DNA from: Manihot esculenta
Taxonomy: Eukaryota; Streptophyta; Magnoliopsida; Malpighiales; Euphorbiaceae
Length of the DNA stretch: 64,000 nt
Direction of reading: 5' to 3'
NCBI RefSeq assembly: GCF_001659605.2
Contig: NC_035172.2
Location: 22,055,973-22,119,972 of the forward strand
Shown: positions 10,949 through 21,760 of the stretch, piece after piece
How the letters are laid out: every line of letters starts with the position of its first letter
Position numbering within the stretch: the stretch's first letter is position 1
Notes under the pieces: generated by a model
Database searches by the model: none
Seen by the model: the letters and a program-made list of their open reading frames with translations, nothing else
Told to the model about the DNA's origin: nothing
Made by a program: the position numbers and the translations under genes

Positions 10949-10961
10949 AAGGGGGGGAGAA
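10949..10961 (+). promoter_or_regulatory. G1 polypurine tract
   Basis: The purine run A-A-G7-A-G-A-A (with one T at its end) directly precedes the 3' LTR and would prime plus-strand DNA synthesis. Confidence 0.88.
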
Positions 10962-13242
10962 TGTAATACCCGGCTAGAGTTCGGCATCGGAATTCCTGTC
11001 GTCCGGTGGAATCCAGGATGTCGAAATTCTCTAGAAGGGTAAGATTTATGTTTTTCTAACGTAATATAGCATGTTTTCATGTTTTCAAGTTGAAATGAAA
11101 AGAGTTTTTGAAAGAAAAGTACTAAGGCAGAAAATCCAGGTTCGGCCGCCGAAGGTGACATTCGGCCGCCGAACATGCATGGCTTTCGGTTTCACGATAG
11201 GCCGTCGAAGGTGGTCTGGCCAGCCACCTATAAAAGGCCCTCATTCGGTTGCAAGGATAAGCTTTGCCGTTTTCTTTCACTTTCTGAGGTGAGACCCTGT
11301 CCTTTTTGAGTTTTCTTCATGTTTTCATCAAATCATGCAAAGGTTTGATTGATTTTTATGGTATTTTGAAGGTTTTGAACTAAACACTTGATATTTTGAA
11401 GTTTGGAGAGTTTGAAGGAGAGTTGCTCCAAAACTCCACGTTGGGATCGTTCATCTTCTTGTTTTCAAGAGGTAAGTGAAGATCCTGAGCTTGTTTTTAT
11501 GATTTATGGAAGATTTTTGAGGTTTTGGGGGAGAGTTGCATGAATAGGGTAAAAAGAGAGGTTTTGATGATTTTGTGAGAAAAGCATGTTTATGTGTTAT
11601 ATGTTTTGTGTTGTTGGAGTTTTAAGGTAGATTCTGACCCCTTTGAGCATGTGCTTAGGTGTATGCATGTTGAGGAATTGAGGTGTTTGAGTTTGGGAGA
11701 GTTTGGTGCATTTTGGCGTGAGGCAGAGCGAGGTTCTGCCTTGCTGATGAACCCAGCTTCGGCCGCCGAAGAATGGTTCGGCCGCCTAATGTGCTGAGGA
11801 GGTGGCTTCGGTTGCCTAAGCTTGCCCCCGAGCCTTTGGACTTTCGGCTCTGGAGGGGAGGTTCGGCCGCCGAAGGTTAGAGACTTTCGTCTCTGGAGTG
11901 CCTTTTAGCCCCCGAAACTTGCCCTCGAAAGGGTTCGGCTGCCGAAAGTTGAGATTCGGCCACCGAAGGTGCATGAGTTTCGGCTCTGGAGAGGACTTTC
12001 GGCCGCCGAATTTGCCGCCGAAAGTGTTCTGTCCAACCTTCCTTTGCATGCTTTGCATGGATGTTTGAGTGAGTTTACGGGGATTCTTGGGGAGTTTAAT
12101 AGAATTGGTCATAAGCTATTTTGGTCCCTCATTTGAGTCCATCTGTGTAGGCACAGATCAGAGGAACCAAAGAGAGCAGCAGTGAATACTGCTCCATCAT
12201 TACAGAGCCTGCAGAGTCAGTCCAGAGAGCCAGAGGTGAGTGGAACTAAACTTAATTCTTTTAATTGAGAAATAAAATGCTTTTAGCATCATTCATGCAT
12301 CATGAGTATGCAGTAGGTTGTTTGCATTAGACTCCACGAATATGTTGCATTGCATAGTTATTTGTTGATGTGGGTGAATGCTGAATGATCCAATAGTTCC
12401 AGACAGGAAGTCCAGGACCCCATTCTACGGCCTGGCAAGTATAGGAAAGTCCAGGACCCCATTCTACGGCCTGGCAGGTATAGTAAAGACCAGGTGCCCA
12501 GTCTACGCCCTGGCAAGTGGTAAGTACAGGTGTTATATACACGTATACATATACAGTACAGGAAGACCAGGACCCCATTCTACGGCCTGGCACGGAACAG
12601 TTACTGGGACTATGTGGTGACAGGTTTACCCTTGATGTGAATTGTCTGTGATATGATGCATTCCATGAGATCATGTTTTATGACTTGTTTTACTGTTCTA
12701 CTCACTGGGCTATAGAGCTCATCCCACTCCCTTAACCCCAGTCTTGCAGGTTCAGTGTACAGTGTACAGGGGAAGTCCAGCAGAGTACAGGAAGAGAGAA
12801 GAGTTTTGTAATAGCTTAGAATGGACATGTAATATTAAAGAGATGTACTAGTTGTTGTGCTTGACTTAGTTATTTTGTGTTATAAATCTTGTGTTATGTA
12901 CATGATCTGTATATGTATATGTTTTACAGAGTATGTGAAAAACCAGGCTTAAACCAGGCTTAACAGGTATGAGTTAACCCATCTAGAGCAAGCTCTAGTC
13001 AGGGGTACAGAGTACAGAGTACAGAGTATAGAGTACAGAGTACAGAGTACAGAGTACAGAGATAGTGCATGCACAGGTTAAGCCTTGGTTCAGAAAAGAG
13101 GTTTTATTTTCACAGGAAATGTATGATCATGTATGAGATTTACAGGTACCTAGAGAGTATAGCAGGCTTGCTACGGGTTCTGGCGGCCTTAAGCCGACCT
13201 GAATCCTAGCGCCGGTGGCGGTCCGATTTTCGCGTCGTTACA
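10962..13242 (+). repeat. G1 3' LTR
   Basis: This LTR is 2281 bp, 43 bp longer than the 5' LTR. A TACAGAG 7-mer run at 13005-13062 has expanded from two to about eight units. It is otherwise very similar to the 5' LTR, with a moderate number of scattered substitutions. Confidence 0.93.
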
Positions 13243-13247
13243 GTTGC

Positions 13248-13318
13248 TGGAAACTACTGGAGGCTGCTGTAAAATAACAGCAAATAAGCTACTGAAAGCT
13301 GCAGTTCATATGTTAATA
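13248..13318 (-). repeat. copia 3' LTR, inner part
   Basis: These 71 bp complete the 380 bp LTR begun at 3184. The end reads TGTTAATA, where the other LTR has TGTTAACA. Confidence 0.88.
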
Positions 13319-13330
13319 GCTCCCCCTCAA
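13319..13330 (-). promoter_or_regulatory. copia polypurine tract
   Basis: On the minus strand this reads TTGAGGGGGAGC, abutting the LTR. It is a typical copia polypurine tract. Confidence 0.85.
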
Positions 13331-13832
13331 GCTTGGGATGGGAAGACATGAACCATTCCTAGCTTGGAAACAAGAAATTTGAATGCAGCAGAAGGAAGAA
13401 CCTTAGTAAACATATCTGCTATCTGAAATTTTGATGGAATATGAGAAGTAGTAATGAATCCAGCCTTTAATTTCTCTCTAACAATATGGCAGTCAATATC
13501 CAAGTGTGTGGCAGTTAAAAGAGTTTCTGACCAAAAATGTGAAGGAAACTTGGATTGAAACATTAAGGACCTTACCACTTGTAGTAAATGTTTATGTTTC
13601 CTTTCAACAACTCCATTTTGCTGTGGAGTATATATGCATGTCCTTTGGTGTCTAATTCCTTTAGAACTAAATAAAGAAAAACAGTCATTGTTTAAGAATT
13701 CAGAACCATTATCTGTTCTGATAGCTTTGACATGAATTTTAAACTGATTTTCGATATGAGCGAGAAAATGGGTTAATACAGAAGGTACTTGAGTTTTGGA
13801 ATTTAACATATAGGTCCAAGTGAACCTAGAAT

Positions 13833-15216
13833 TGTAATACCCGGCTAGAGTCTGACATCGGAATTCCTATCGTCCGGTGGAATCCAGGATGTCGGAAAAA
13901 CAGATATATAAACAGACCATGTATATACAAAGATTTACAGAACAACTGAATCAAGCACAACTCTGACTCTATACAACTTTTACATTTCTTTATATTATTA
14001 CATGTCCACACTATGCTATTACAAAAGAAGGACAGGGTCTCACCTCAGAAAGTGAAAGAAACAGGCGATCCTTATCCTTTCAACCGACTGAGGGCCTTTT
14101 ATAGGTGGCTGGCCAGACCACCTTCGGCGGCCACACGTGAAACCGAAAGCCATGCATGTTCGGCGGCCGAATGTCACCTTCGGCGGCCGAACCTGGCTTT
14201 TCTGCCTTAGTTCTTTTCTCTCAACAACTCGGTTCTTTTTAACTTTAAAACATTAAAACATACTACATTACATTAGAAAAACATAAATCTGACCCTTCTA
14301 GAAAATTTTGACATCCTGGATTCCACCAGACGACAGGAATTCCGATGTCAGACTCTAGCCGGATATTACATTCTCTCCCCCTTAAGAACATTCGTCCTCG
14401 AATGTTCCTCAAACAAACAGACAAATAAACACAGAAAAGGAGGAAAACTAACCGCAAAACAAATATGGATACTGCTGGAGCATAGACTCCCGCGTCTCCC
14501 AGGTGCATTCTTCTAAATTATGATGGTTCCACAGAACTTTCACCATCGGAATTTCTCTATTCCTTAGCTGCCTGATCTGCGTGTCCAGAATCTGTACTGG
14601 CTGCTCTACATAGGTGAGATCTCTAAGAATCTCCACATCAGGCTCACTCAGAACCTGACTCGGATCTGATACAAATTACCGTAGCATAGAAACATGAAAT
14701 ACCGGGTGAATTCTCTCCATAGAACCAGGTAAATCCAGCTTATACGACACATTCCCGATTCTCTGCAAGATCTCAAAGGGTCAAATGTACCGTGGAGCTA
14801 ACTTACCTTTTCTTCCAAAATGAACCACTCTTTTCATTGGAGACACCTTCAGTAATACCATATTACCCTCCTGAAACTCTATCTGCTTTCTGCGTACGTC
14901 TGCATAGCTTTACTGTAAATCTTTTGTGTACATGGTCTGTTTGTATAACAGTTTTATGAGCATGTGAAAAACCAAGCTTAACAGATATGAGTTAACCCAT
15001 CTAGAGCAAGCTCTAGTCAGGGGGTACAGAGTACAGAGATAGTGCATGCACAGGTTAAGCCTTGGTCCAGAAAAGTTTTTATTTTCACAGGAAATGTATG
15101 ATTATGTATGAGATTTACAGGTACCCAGAAAGTATAGCAGGCTTGCTACGGGTTCTGGCGGCCTTAAGCCGACCTGAATCCTAGCGCCGGTGACGGTCCA
15201 TTTTGGGGTCGTTACA
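13833..15216. mobile_element. internally scrambled Tekay derivative with intact LTR termini
   Basis: The unit begins TGTAATACCC and ends CGTTACA with a perfect target duplication agaat (13828-13832, 15217-15221), so it entered the copia integrase as one piece. Inside, a plus-strand LTR start (to ~13893) is joined to a minus-strand block: LTR positions equivalent to ~5460-5330 of G1, then the U3/TATA segment back to the LTR start (~14370), the polypurine tract, and ~450 bp of pol 3' end to ~14918. A plus-strand LTR 3' end (14919-15216) closes it. There is no primer site and no complete LTR. It could only have moved with proteins from other copies. Confidence 0.85.
14448..14918 (-). pseudogene. 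Tekay integrase C-terminus and chromodomain fragment in the scrambled element
   Basis: The minus-strand translation matches the last ~155 residues of the G1 polyprotein, including the chromodomain (VQILDTQIRQLRN...WNHHNLEECTWE). In-frame stops interrupt the upstream part. Confidence 0.85.
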
Positions 15217-16164
15217 AGAATGATCATCAACAATGGTGAACATATAGTATGCACCTGTCACAGATTTAATTCTATATGGTCCCCATAGATCCATATGTAA
15301 CAATTCAAAGATGGTGAGAGAATGTTCAACGTTGGAGGGAAACACAAGTCTTTCTTGTTTAGCCATTGGGCAAACAGTACAAGGAAGTAAATCACTGCTA
15401 ATGATGGGTACAACAGATAAATGCTTCATTTTATTGGTAGAAGGGTGTCCTAATCTGCTATGCCAAAGCTGAAACAAGTGAGGTTCATGTGTCGTACAAG
15501 CATTATTTACTTTTGTAATGGAAAAAGACCGTTTGTTGATATGATATAACCTACCAACAACTAATCCAACAGCAATTTCTTCTTTACTCTGCAAATCCTG
15601 CAATACACAGTGGTCAGGATATTGAGTAACAAAGATTTTACAGGTAAAGGCAAGGTAATTCACAGATAAGAGATTGCAATGAAAATCTGTGATGTAAAGT
15701 GTATTGAACAAGGTAATTCTAGGTGAAAGTTGAATGGTTCCAGTGTGGGTAACAAGTTTTGTTCTTCCATCTGGTAGTCTAACATGTCTAGGTATTTTTA
15801 GCTTGGAAATGGAATCAAAAAGGGCAAGGTCACTCGACATATGGTCTGTAGTACCTGAGTCAACAATCCAGGTTCCTTTATCCATACATTCAAAGTTGCT
15901 AGAGTAATTAATAGAAGCAATACCTGCAAAGCTAGAAGCATGATGTGCAGTGGCAACCTCCTCAACACTCGATTGAATAGATTTCCCTTTAAGAGCCTTT
16001 GATATCTCAAATTGCACTATTCTGGAGATACTATCTGTCATATTGTCAGTGACAGTGTGAGAAGCATTAGTAGTTTCAGTATCCAAAGGAGATTCAGCTA
16101 TTACATTAAAGGCCACTGTATTGTTGGATTTTGCTCCATATTTCTGCTTCTTGAATTCAGAAAA

Positions 16165-17042
16165 CTATTCTGGATAGCCATGGAGTTTAAAGCATTTCTC
16201 CTTCAAGTGTCCAGAGGTCTGACAGAAATCACAGTACCTGTCTGCTTTGTTCTTAGAATTAAACTTACTGTCACCTGAAAATTGCCTTCTAGAGTTGTTG
16301 AATCTCTGAGCAGCCATAACAGTTGTGATATCAGAAGATTCAGGGAAGGTTACTTGAATTTCTTTCTGTTTTTCTACATTCTGTACCATTCCATATGCTT
16401 ACTTGCAGAAGGTAATGGATCAAGCAACAAAATCTGATTAGACACATACTCATATTGATGATTCAGGCCCATGAGAAACTGTATCAATCTCTCCCTTTCT
16501 TCAAAAGCAGTTAATTCCTTAGCTGCACCACAAGCACATGGTGGCAAGGGACAAAGTACCGACAATTCATCCCAACATCTTTTCAATTTGTTATAATAAA
16601 CAGCAAGAGTCATAGATCCTTGGCTTATATTAGCCAATTCTTTCTTGATTTGGAAAAATAAAGGACCATTACTTTCCCCAAATCTCTCAGCTATGTCATT
16701 CCATAGATCATGAGCAGATGGTGCATACAGAAATCCGTCTGACAGATCTCTAGAAATTGAGTTTAAAATCCATGAAATGATCATAGAATCTACCATTATC
16801 CATTTCTTATATTCAGGAGCATTAGAATCAGGTTTAGATATCTTGCCTGTAACAAATCCAAGCTTATCTTTGGCTTTTAAGGCAATTATCATGGATCTTG
16901 TCCAAGACAAGTAGTTTGGACCAGTGAGAAGATTACTAACCAGTTTTATGCCAGGATTATCTGAACTTGACAGTGTTAATGCTGATTCAAGTTCTAGATC
17001 AAGCGTTACATCTACAGCAGTAGGGTTTGTAGTATTTGCCAT
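16165..17042 (-). pseudogene. gag: copia gag with zinc knuckle, frameshifted
   Basis: The start is MANTTNPTAV, three codons inside an earlier ATG. The gag core has NLLTGPNYLSWTRSM, YKKWIMVDSMIISWI and LWNDIAERFG, the usual copia gag pattern. About residue 220 a one-base-type frameshift (~16390-16400) separates it from the nucleocapsid part, which holds a CX2CX4HX4C knuckle (CDFCQTSGHLKEKC). A TAG at 16165-16167 then separates gag from the protease frame, which continues in the same phase. Confidence 0.88.
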
Positions 17043-17158
17043 CGTATACAATCAACAAAGATCACAAAGAAAGCTATCTCAGACACAATTCACAAGGATC
17101 AAGAATGATAAAAATATGAAGAAGAAACAGAGTTTCAGAGCAGAAGCTTAGATAGCTT

Positions 17159-17170
17159 GCTCTGATACCA
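17159..17170 (-). promoter_or_regulatory. copia primer-binding site (tRNA-iMet)
   Basis: TGGTATCAGAGC on the minus strand abuts the LTR directly. Confidence 0.93.
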
Positions 17171-17550
17171 TGAGAAGAAATGTAGAGTTTCTCATTAATG
17201 ATCAAAGAATGGTGCTTACAATTGTGAAAAAATACAATGATCTAAGCTTCTACTTTTAATATTTATATAGCTCTTAAATTAACTTGAGAGAAATTAGTTG
17301 TAACTCCTTTGGAGAGAAGTTCATTTGAGAAAAGTCTGTTACAACTGTAAAATAACAGCAAAAGTAAGCTCTGGAAGTTCAGCAAATAAGCTCTGGGAGT
17401 TGCTGGAAACTACTGGAAGCTGTTGCTGGAAGCTACTGGAAGCTGCTGTTAGTTGCTGGAAACTACTAGAGGTTGTTGCTGGAAACTACTGGAGGCTGCT
17501 GTAAAATAACAACAAATAAGCTACTGGAAGCTACAGTTCATATGTTAACA
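17171..17550 (-). repeat. copia 5' LTR
   Basis: This LTR is 380 bp, TG...CA, uninterrupted, with the same GGAAACTACTGGA tandem units. It shows the pre-insertion sequence of the G1 target (GGCTGTTGCTGGAA type). Confidence 0.93.
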
Positions 17551-17583
17551 CATCTTATGTTGTGTGATTATTTCTTTTTGTAG

Positions 17584-18034
17584 GTAAAGAAGTTAGGTAG
17601 ACAACCAACTCAACTTGAACTATTTCATGCAACTCACACAAAAAAGGAGAGTCAAGGTGTTTTCATTGATGGAAAATCACGACGAGTTGATGTAAGTTAC
17701 TTTTTGCTTATTTATTGTTATCACATTATTTTTGTATTTGTTATGTTATTATTAGTTGTGTATGGTTAATGAAATGTTTATTAAGTTTTCTTTTTTTACT
17801 TAGGGAGCTTATTTGAGTGCCATTGCTAAAAATGTGAATGACAATTGTGAGAGTCAGTCTGCTTTTGATTTGAATAAGTGTATTGAAATTTCTGAAAGTA
17901 GTAAAGAGAGGGTTTATGGTTTTGGATCTTCTCATATTGCAAAATCAGGAACTCCAACTACCTCTTTCTCATGTACATCAACTCATCCTGGAGGACCTTC
18001 TCAAACTATGTTTTCTTTAGAGGAGGTTAAATAA
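17584..18034 (+). pseudogene. CACTA accessory transposase (plant transposase family 24-like) C-terminal remnant
   Basis: A TTTTTGTAG acceptor at 17583 opens an exon encoding KKLGRQPTQLELFHATHTKK then GVFIDGKSRRVD. A GTAAGT donor at 17692 closes it. A second segment from about 17804 carries the KERVYGFGSS motif and ends at a TAA (18032-18034). The combination is typical of the plant En/Spm family known as transposase 24, which binds the subterminal repeats. Upstream exons are missing. The splice pattern is inferred from consensus sites. Confidence 0.68.
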
Positions 18035-18212
18035 ATATTAGAGCAAAACCGGATCAAAATGAAAGAAGACATGGAGTAAATGCAAGAGCAAATGCGAGTG
18101 CAGATAAAAAAACAAATAAAAGATCAGATGAAATCATTGAAGAATAAAAAAAGATCTTCACCGCATAACACAACTGCAGATTCTATTTCTCTATCAAATG
18201 GTTCAACAAATT

Positions 18213-18378
18213 CATAGATTAGTTTTAAATTTTATGAACATTATTAAGTATTATGGATTTATTTTAAATTTTATGACCATTGTTAAGTATTATGAATTTA
18301 TTTTAAATTTTATGAACATTGTTAAATATTATGTATTTATTTTAAATTTTATGAATATTGTTAAGTATTATGAACATT
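18213..18378 (+). repeat. 39 bp tandem repeat, about four units
   Basis: The unit TTTATTTTAAATTTTATGAA plus a TTGTTAAGTATTA segment recurs about four times with few changes. The 13-residue periodic translation is a by-product. Confidence 0.85.
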
Positions 18379-18493
18379 AATTATAATTATTATGAATGAT
18401 GTTTGATTTATATTAAATATAATTCTTAATTATAAATTATTTGATTATACAGTGAATATCTAAATAAAAGCAGAAAATTATTTTTTGTGATCG

Positions 18494-18860
18494 AATTTTA
18501 ATAGATTAGTGACGGATTAGCGACAGATTTGTGAGAATATTTGTTAAAATGTGTTAATATTTTCTACGGATTTCCGACGGAAATTTTCCGTCGCTAATTA
18601 TTTTCGACATATTAGCGAGGAATTGTTTCTGACGGGTTGTTCGTCGCAAAAATTTTCGATGGACTTATCCGTCGGAAAAGTCGTCGCAAATTTATTTGAC
18701 GGATTTCAGATCCGTCGAAAATCCGTCGCTACTATTTTCGACGGAATTCTGATCCGTTGAAAAAAATTAGCGACATGACTTTAAGCGACAGATTTGAGTC
18801 CGTCGGAAATCCGTCGTTGAAAGTTTTAGCGACAGATTTTTGACTATCAGCGATGGAAAA
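18494..18860. repeat. CACTA right subterminal repeats
   Basis: More than a dozen AGCGACGGA / TCCGTCGCTAA-type motifs in both orientations fill the arm next to the right TIR. Confidence 0.8.
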
Positions 18861-18892
18861 ATCAGTTGCTGATAGTCTGTTATTTTATAGTG

Positions 18893-19172
18893 AAATTTGA
18901 CATGGGGCCGTCCATTTAAGTTTAGACTCCTCTTCATCAAGTAATTTTTTTACTAGATTTAAATATGATAGATGGATATACATAAGAATAATTGCTTGAG
19001 ATGTTTTATTTTTTACTTTCTTCATTGTTCAGATCTTAAAATTGGAGCTAACATTCAGATGTTCGATTGCTAAGTGAAAAATAGAGAGATAATTAAATTG
19101 CCTGTCTTTTATCTTTTCTATTCTCAACATTTATGTGAAACTCATATGGACTGAAATTTAAGTTTACGGCTT
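18893..19172 (+). repeat. tandem duplication, copy B (rest)
   Basis: It resumes aaatttgacatgggg directly after the CACTA end and runs parallel to copy A until about 19172. Confidence 0.85.
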
Positions 19173-19545
19173 GAAAATAATGTCCAAGTAAGCAAGTAAT
19201 AATGCTTCCATACATGAAAAGATAACATTGCAATTACAAATATTTGAATTGGTAATCTTAAAATCATGAGGTTTTACCCTATAAACTTGCAAGATTGTAA
19301 TATTTGATGGTCTAGAACCACAACTTAACAAGTTAGTTTTGTTTTAATATTAGTTTGCATACATTTTGAATAGGTTACATGTTACAAACAAATAAAACTT
19401 CAAATTAAATAAAGTCTGGCTTTAACAATAATAGTCAAATTAATCTAGCTACAAAATGATTATAAAATTGAGATGATTTTAGCTTACCTATTATTTGCTG
19501 CCAATTTACTTTATACAATTTCCCATGCAACATTCTTTTGACATT
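19173..19545. other. AT-rich non-coding stretch
   Basis: No gene or element end is recognised between the duplication and G2. Confidence 0.5.
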
Positions 19546-19550
19546 GGAAT

Positions 19551-21745
19551 TGTAATACTCGGCTAGACTCCGGTATCGGAATTCCTACCGTCCGGTCGAA
19601 TCTCGGATGTCAAAAACCTCTAGAAGGATAAAAATTATGTTTTCATAAAATGTTTTAATGTATTTTAAGGTTTTAAGTAAGAAAGAAATTGAGTTTTGAA
19701 TGAAAAAGACCATGGAGGCATTTCCAGGTTCGGCCGCCGAACGTGGGATAAATTAGGGGGGCACGTTAGGCTTCCGAATGTGGCTCATGCTCGGCCGCCA
19801 AACCTTATATTCGGCCGCCGAACATGCATGCGTTTTGGAGTCGCCTTCGACTTCCGAAGGTGGACTGGCTAGCCACCTATAAAAGGACCCATGGCCAAAA
19901 ATGGGCGAGCTTTCTCCCCTATTTTCGGCCAACGGTGAGTCCATGCCCTCCCATGGTTGGTTTTGATGTTCTTCCTCAAATCTTTCAAGTTTTAACAAGT
20001 TCTAATTTGGTTTTGAAGATTTTTGAAGCTTAGAGCAAGTTTTGGAGCTTGGAGGTCCAAGGAGCTAGATTTCTCCCATCTCCAAGTTAGAATCGTCTTT
20101 TCTCTCGATCTTCAAGAGGTAAGCCTAGATCCTACCTTTCTTGTATGTTTTAAACAAGTTTTATGAAAGTTTATGGGGTAGAAATGCATGTTTGAGTTAG
20201 TTGATTGCATGTTAGGGTTTATGTTGAGTTTATGGGTAATGTATGTATTTTGAGTTGCTTTATGTGTTTTTGTTGGGGTTTAGGATAGTTTGAGACCCCT
20301 AAATGCTTAATTGCTTGTGTATGCATGTTGTAGAATAGCTAAATGCATGTTTGAATGGTCTGGAAGGCAAAATGTGCATAGATTGGCTGAGTTCTGCCAC
20401 TTTGGAAGAAATCAGGTTCGGCAGCCGAAGGGACTTTCGGCCGCCGAAGGTGCCGCCGAACATGCATGAATTTCGTCTCTGGAGGAAAATTTTGGCCGCC
20501 GAAGGTGCCGCCGAAAGCGACTGAGTTTCGGCTCTAGAGGGACTTTCGGCCGCCGAACCTGCCGCCGAAAGTGCCCTGTTCAGCCTTTCTTTGCATGTTT
20601 TCTATGATTATTTTAAGGTGTTTTAGGGGATTTTTGGGGAGCATTTTAGAGTCATGTTCATGTATGTTTGGTCCCTCATCTGAGTCCACCTGTGTAGGTT
20701 CGGACCCGAGGAACCGAGGACCCTAGCAGTGAGATAGCTGCTTCAGTGTCTTGTCAGAGCTAGCCTGAGGTGAGTAGAATGACTCTTTATGTTTCAAAGC
20801 AAATAATGAAAGTTTAGCATGATTCACGCATCATGAATGCCATGAGATATATTAGGTTGTTTGTATTAGAATTCACGAATATGTTGCATTGCATATTATG
20901 TTGTTGATGTGGATGAATGTTGGATGATCCTTTAGCCCTCACTATGATGAGATATAATATGATGTGATATGGAAGTCCAGGTGTAGCCTGCACTACGCCC
21001 CTGGCACAATGTAAGAGAAAGTTCGGGTGTGGCCTACACTACGCCCCCGGCATGAATGGATATGTATGATATGATATGTGTAAGAGAAAGACCAGGTGTG
21101 GCCTGCACTACGCCCTTGGCATGATTGGATTATTTAGAGGGCTATTGGTGACAAGTTCATCCTTAATGTGATTTGTCTGTGATGTGATGCATTCCATGAT
21201 AGCATGTGCTTTAAATATTTTATTATTCTACTCACTGGGCTCTAGTAGCTCACCCCATTCCCTTAATCCCCTAGGTTTGCAGGTTCGGGCTAGATCAGGA
21301 AGTCAGCAAGAGTAAAGTTATGTTTATGTAATAGTTAGCTGTGGACATGAGAAAAACATTGTAATGTAAAGTATAATGATGTAATGTAAAGAATTGTATT
21401 AAGGATAGAATTGTGCTTGGCCCTAGAGTATGTTAATCCCTTTGTGATACATGATCTTGTTGATGATATTTATGTAAACCAAGCTTAATGTATAATATGT
21501 TACCCCATGGGAGCATTTGATGAGGGCTCTAGTGTGGGGTTTAATGTTTATGATTATGAGTTGTGCATGCACAGGTTAAGCTTGGTAAAGGAAAGGAAAA
21601 AGTTTAAATTTTTTATGTATAATGTTGATCATGTATGGGATTAAACAGGTATATAGGATATATGTTAGGCTTGCTACGGGTCCCGGCGACCTTAAGCCGA
21701 TCTGGATTCTAGCGCCGGTAGCGGTCTGGTTTTCGGGTCGTTACA
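19551..21745 (+). repeat. G2 5' LTR
   Basis: The LTR is 2195 bp. It lacks ~88 bp of the downstream palindrome array that the 3' copy keeps. TATA at 19878-19885, palindrome clusters ~19728-19860 and ~20415-20575, putative leader exon 2 at 20698-20769. Confidence 0.92.
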
Positions 21746-21748
21746 GAA

Positions 21749-21760
21749 TGGTATCAGAGC
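21749..21760 (+). promoter_or_regulatory. G2 primer-binding site (tRNA-iMet)
   Basis: TGGTATCAGAGC lies three bases after the LTR. Confidence 0.93.

Larger units (their letters stand above)
3493..13242 (+). mobile_element. G1: Ty3/gypsy chromovirus (Tekay/Del type), near full length
   Basis: The element has two ~2.2 kb LTRs (TGTAATACCCGG...GTCGTTACA), a tRNA-iMet primer site, a single long gag-pol frame with C-terminal chromodomain, and a GGGGGGG polypurine tract. The target duplication is gttac/gttgc (3488-3492 and 13243-13247). The intact copia LTR shows gttgc is original, so the left copy has one transition. It belongs to a subfamily shared with the scrambled element at 13833 and the solo LTR at 58905. 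Two in-frame TAG codons disable pol. Confidence 0.95.
13327..16164 (-). pseudogene. pol: copia pol: protease, integrase, RNase H tail; RT deleted
   Basis: On the minus strand from ~16160 the frame encodes a protease with WIVDSGTTDHM, a GAG-pre-integrase region (LWHSRLGHPS...CPMAKQ zinc-binding), and the first integrase Asp in LHMDLWGPY. It is then split by the scrambled element (13833-15216) and resumes in frame with the second Asp (RTDNGSEF) and YTPQQNGVVERKH carrying the catalytic Glu. Shortly after FWSETLLTATHL the frame jumps to DIDCHIVREKL and ADMFTKVL, the last residues of a copia RNase H. The RT and most of RNase H, normally ~2 kb, are missing. The join keeps the frame and falls at a His-Leu shared by both sides, suggesting a microhomology deletion. 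Confidence 0.9.
3184..17550 (-). mobile_element. Ty1/copia LTR retrotransposon, internally deleted, hosting two insertions
   Basis: The LTRs begin TGAGAAGAAATG and end TTAACA. A perfect 5 bp target duplication, catct, lies at 3179-3183 and 17551-17555. Removing G1 (3493-13242), the scrambled element (13833-15216) and one copy of each of their target duplications leaves ~3.2 kb. The minus-strand order is LTR, tRNA-iMet primer site, gag, protease, integrase (split), a short RNase H tail, polypurine tract, LTR. Protease before integrase with RNase H last is the Ty1/copia order. Reverse transcriptase has been deleted, so the copy was non-autonomous or decayed before it was hit. It lies in the CACTA element. 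Confidence 0.92.
854..18892 (+). mobile_element. CACTA (En/Spm) DNA transposon, deleted and carrying nested insertions
   Basis: The left end reads CACCACAAAAAAATAGACTA and the right end, read on the minus strand, CACTATAAAATAACAGACTA. These are matching terminal inverted repeats with the CACTA signature, the left end having one T-to-C change. A 3 bp target duplication (aaa, 851-853 and 18893-18895) flanks them, as expected for the superfamily. Both arms hold many TTAGCGACGGA-like subterminal repeats. Coding remnants are a TNP2 N-terminal domain (2821-3030) and a plant transposase family-24-like exon pair (17584-18034). The catalytic TNP2 core is missing. About 14.4 kb of the 18 kb is a later copia insertion with its own insertions, so the CACTA itself is only ~3.7 kb and non-autonomous. 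Confidence 0.9.

Noticed and set aside
18198..18380. 60-codon ORF with a 13-residue repeat
   Set aside because: Explained by the 39 bp AT-rich tandem repeat.
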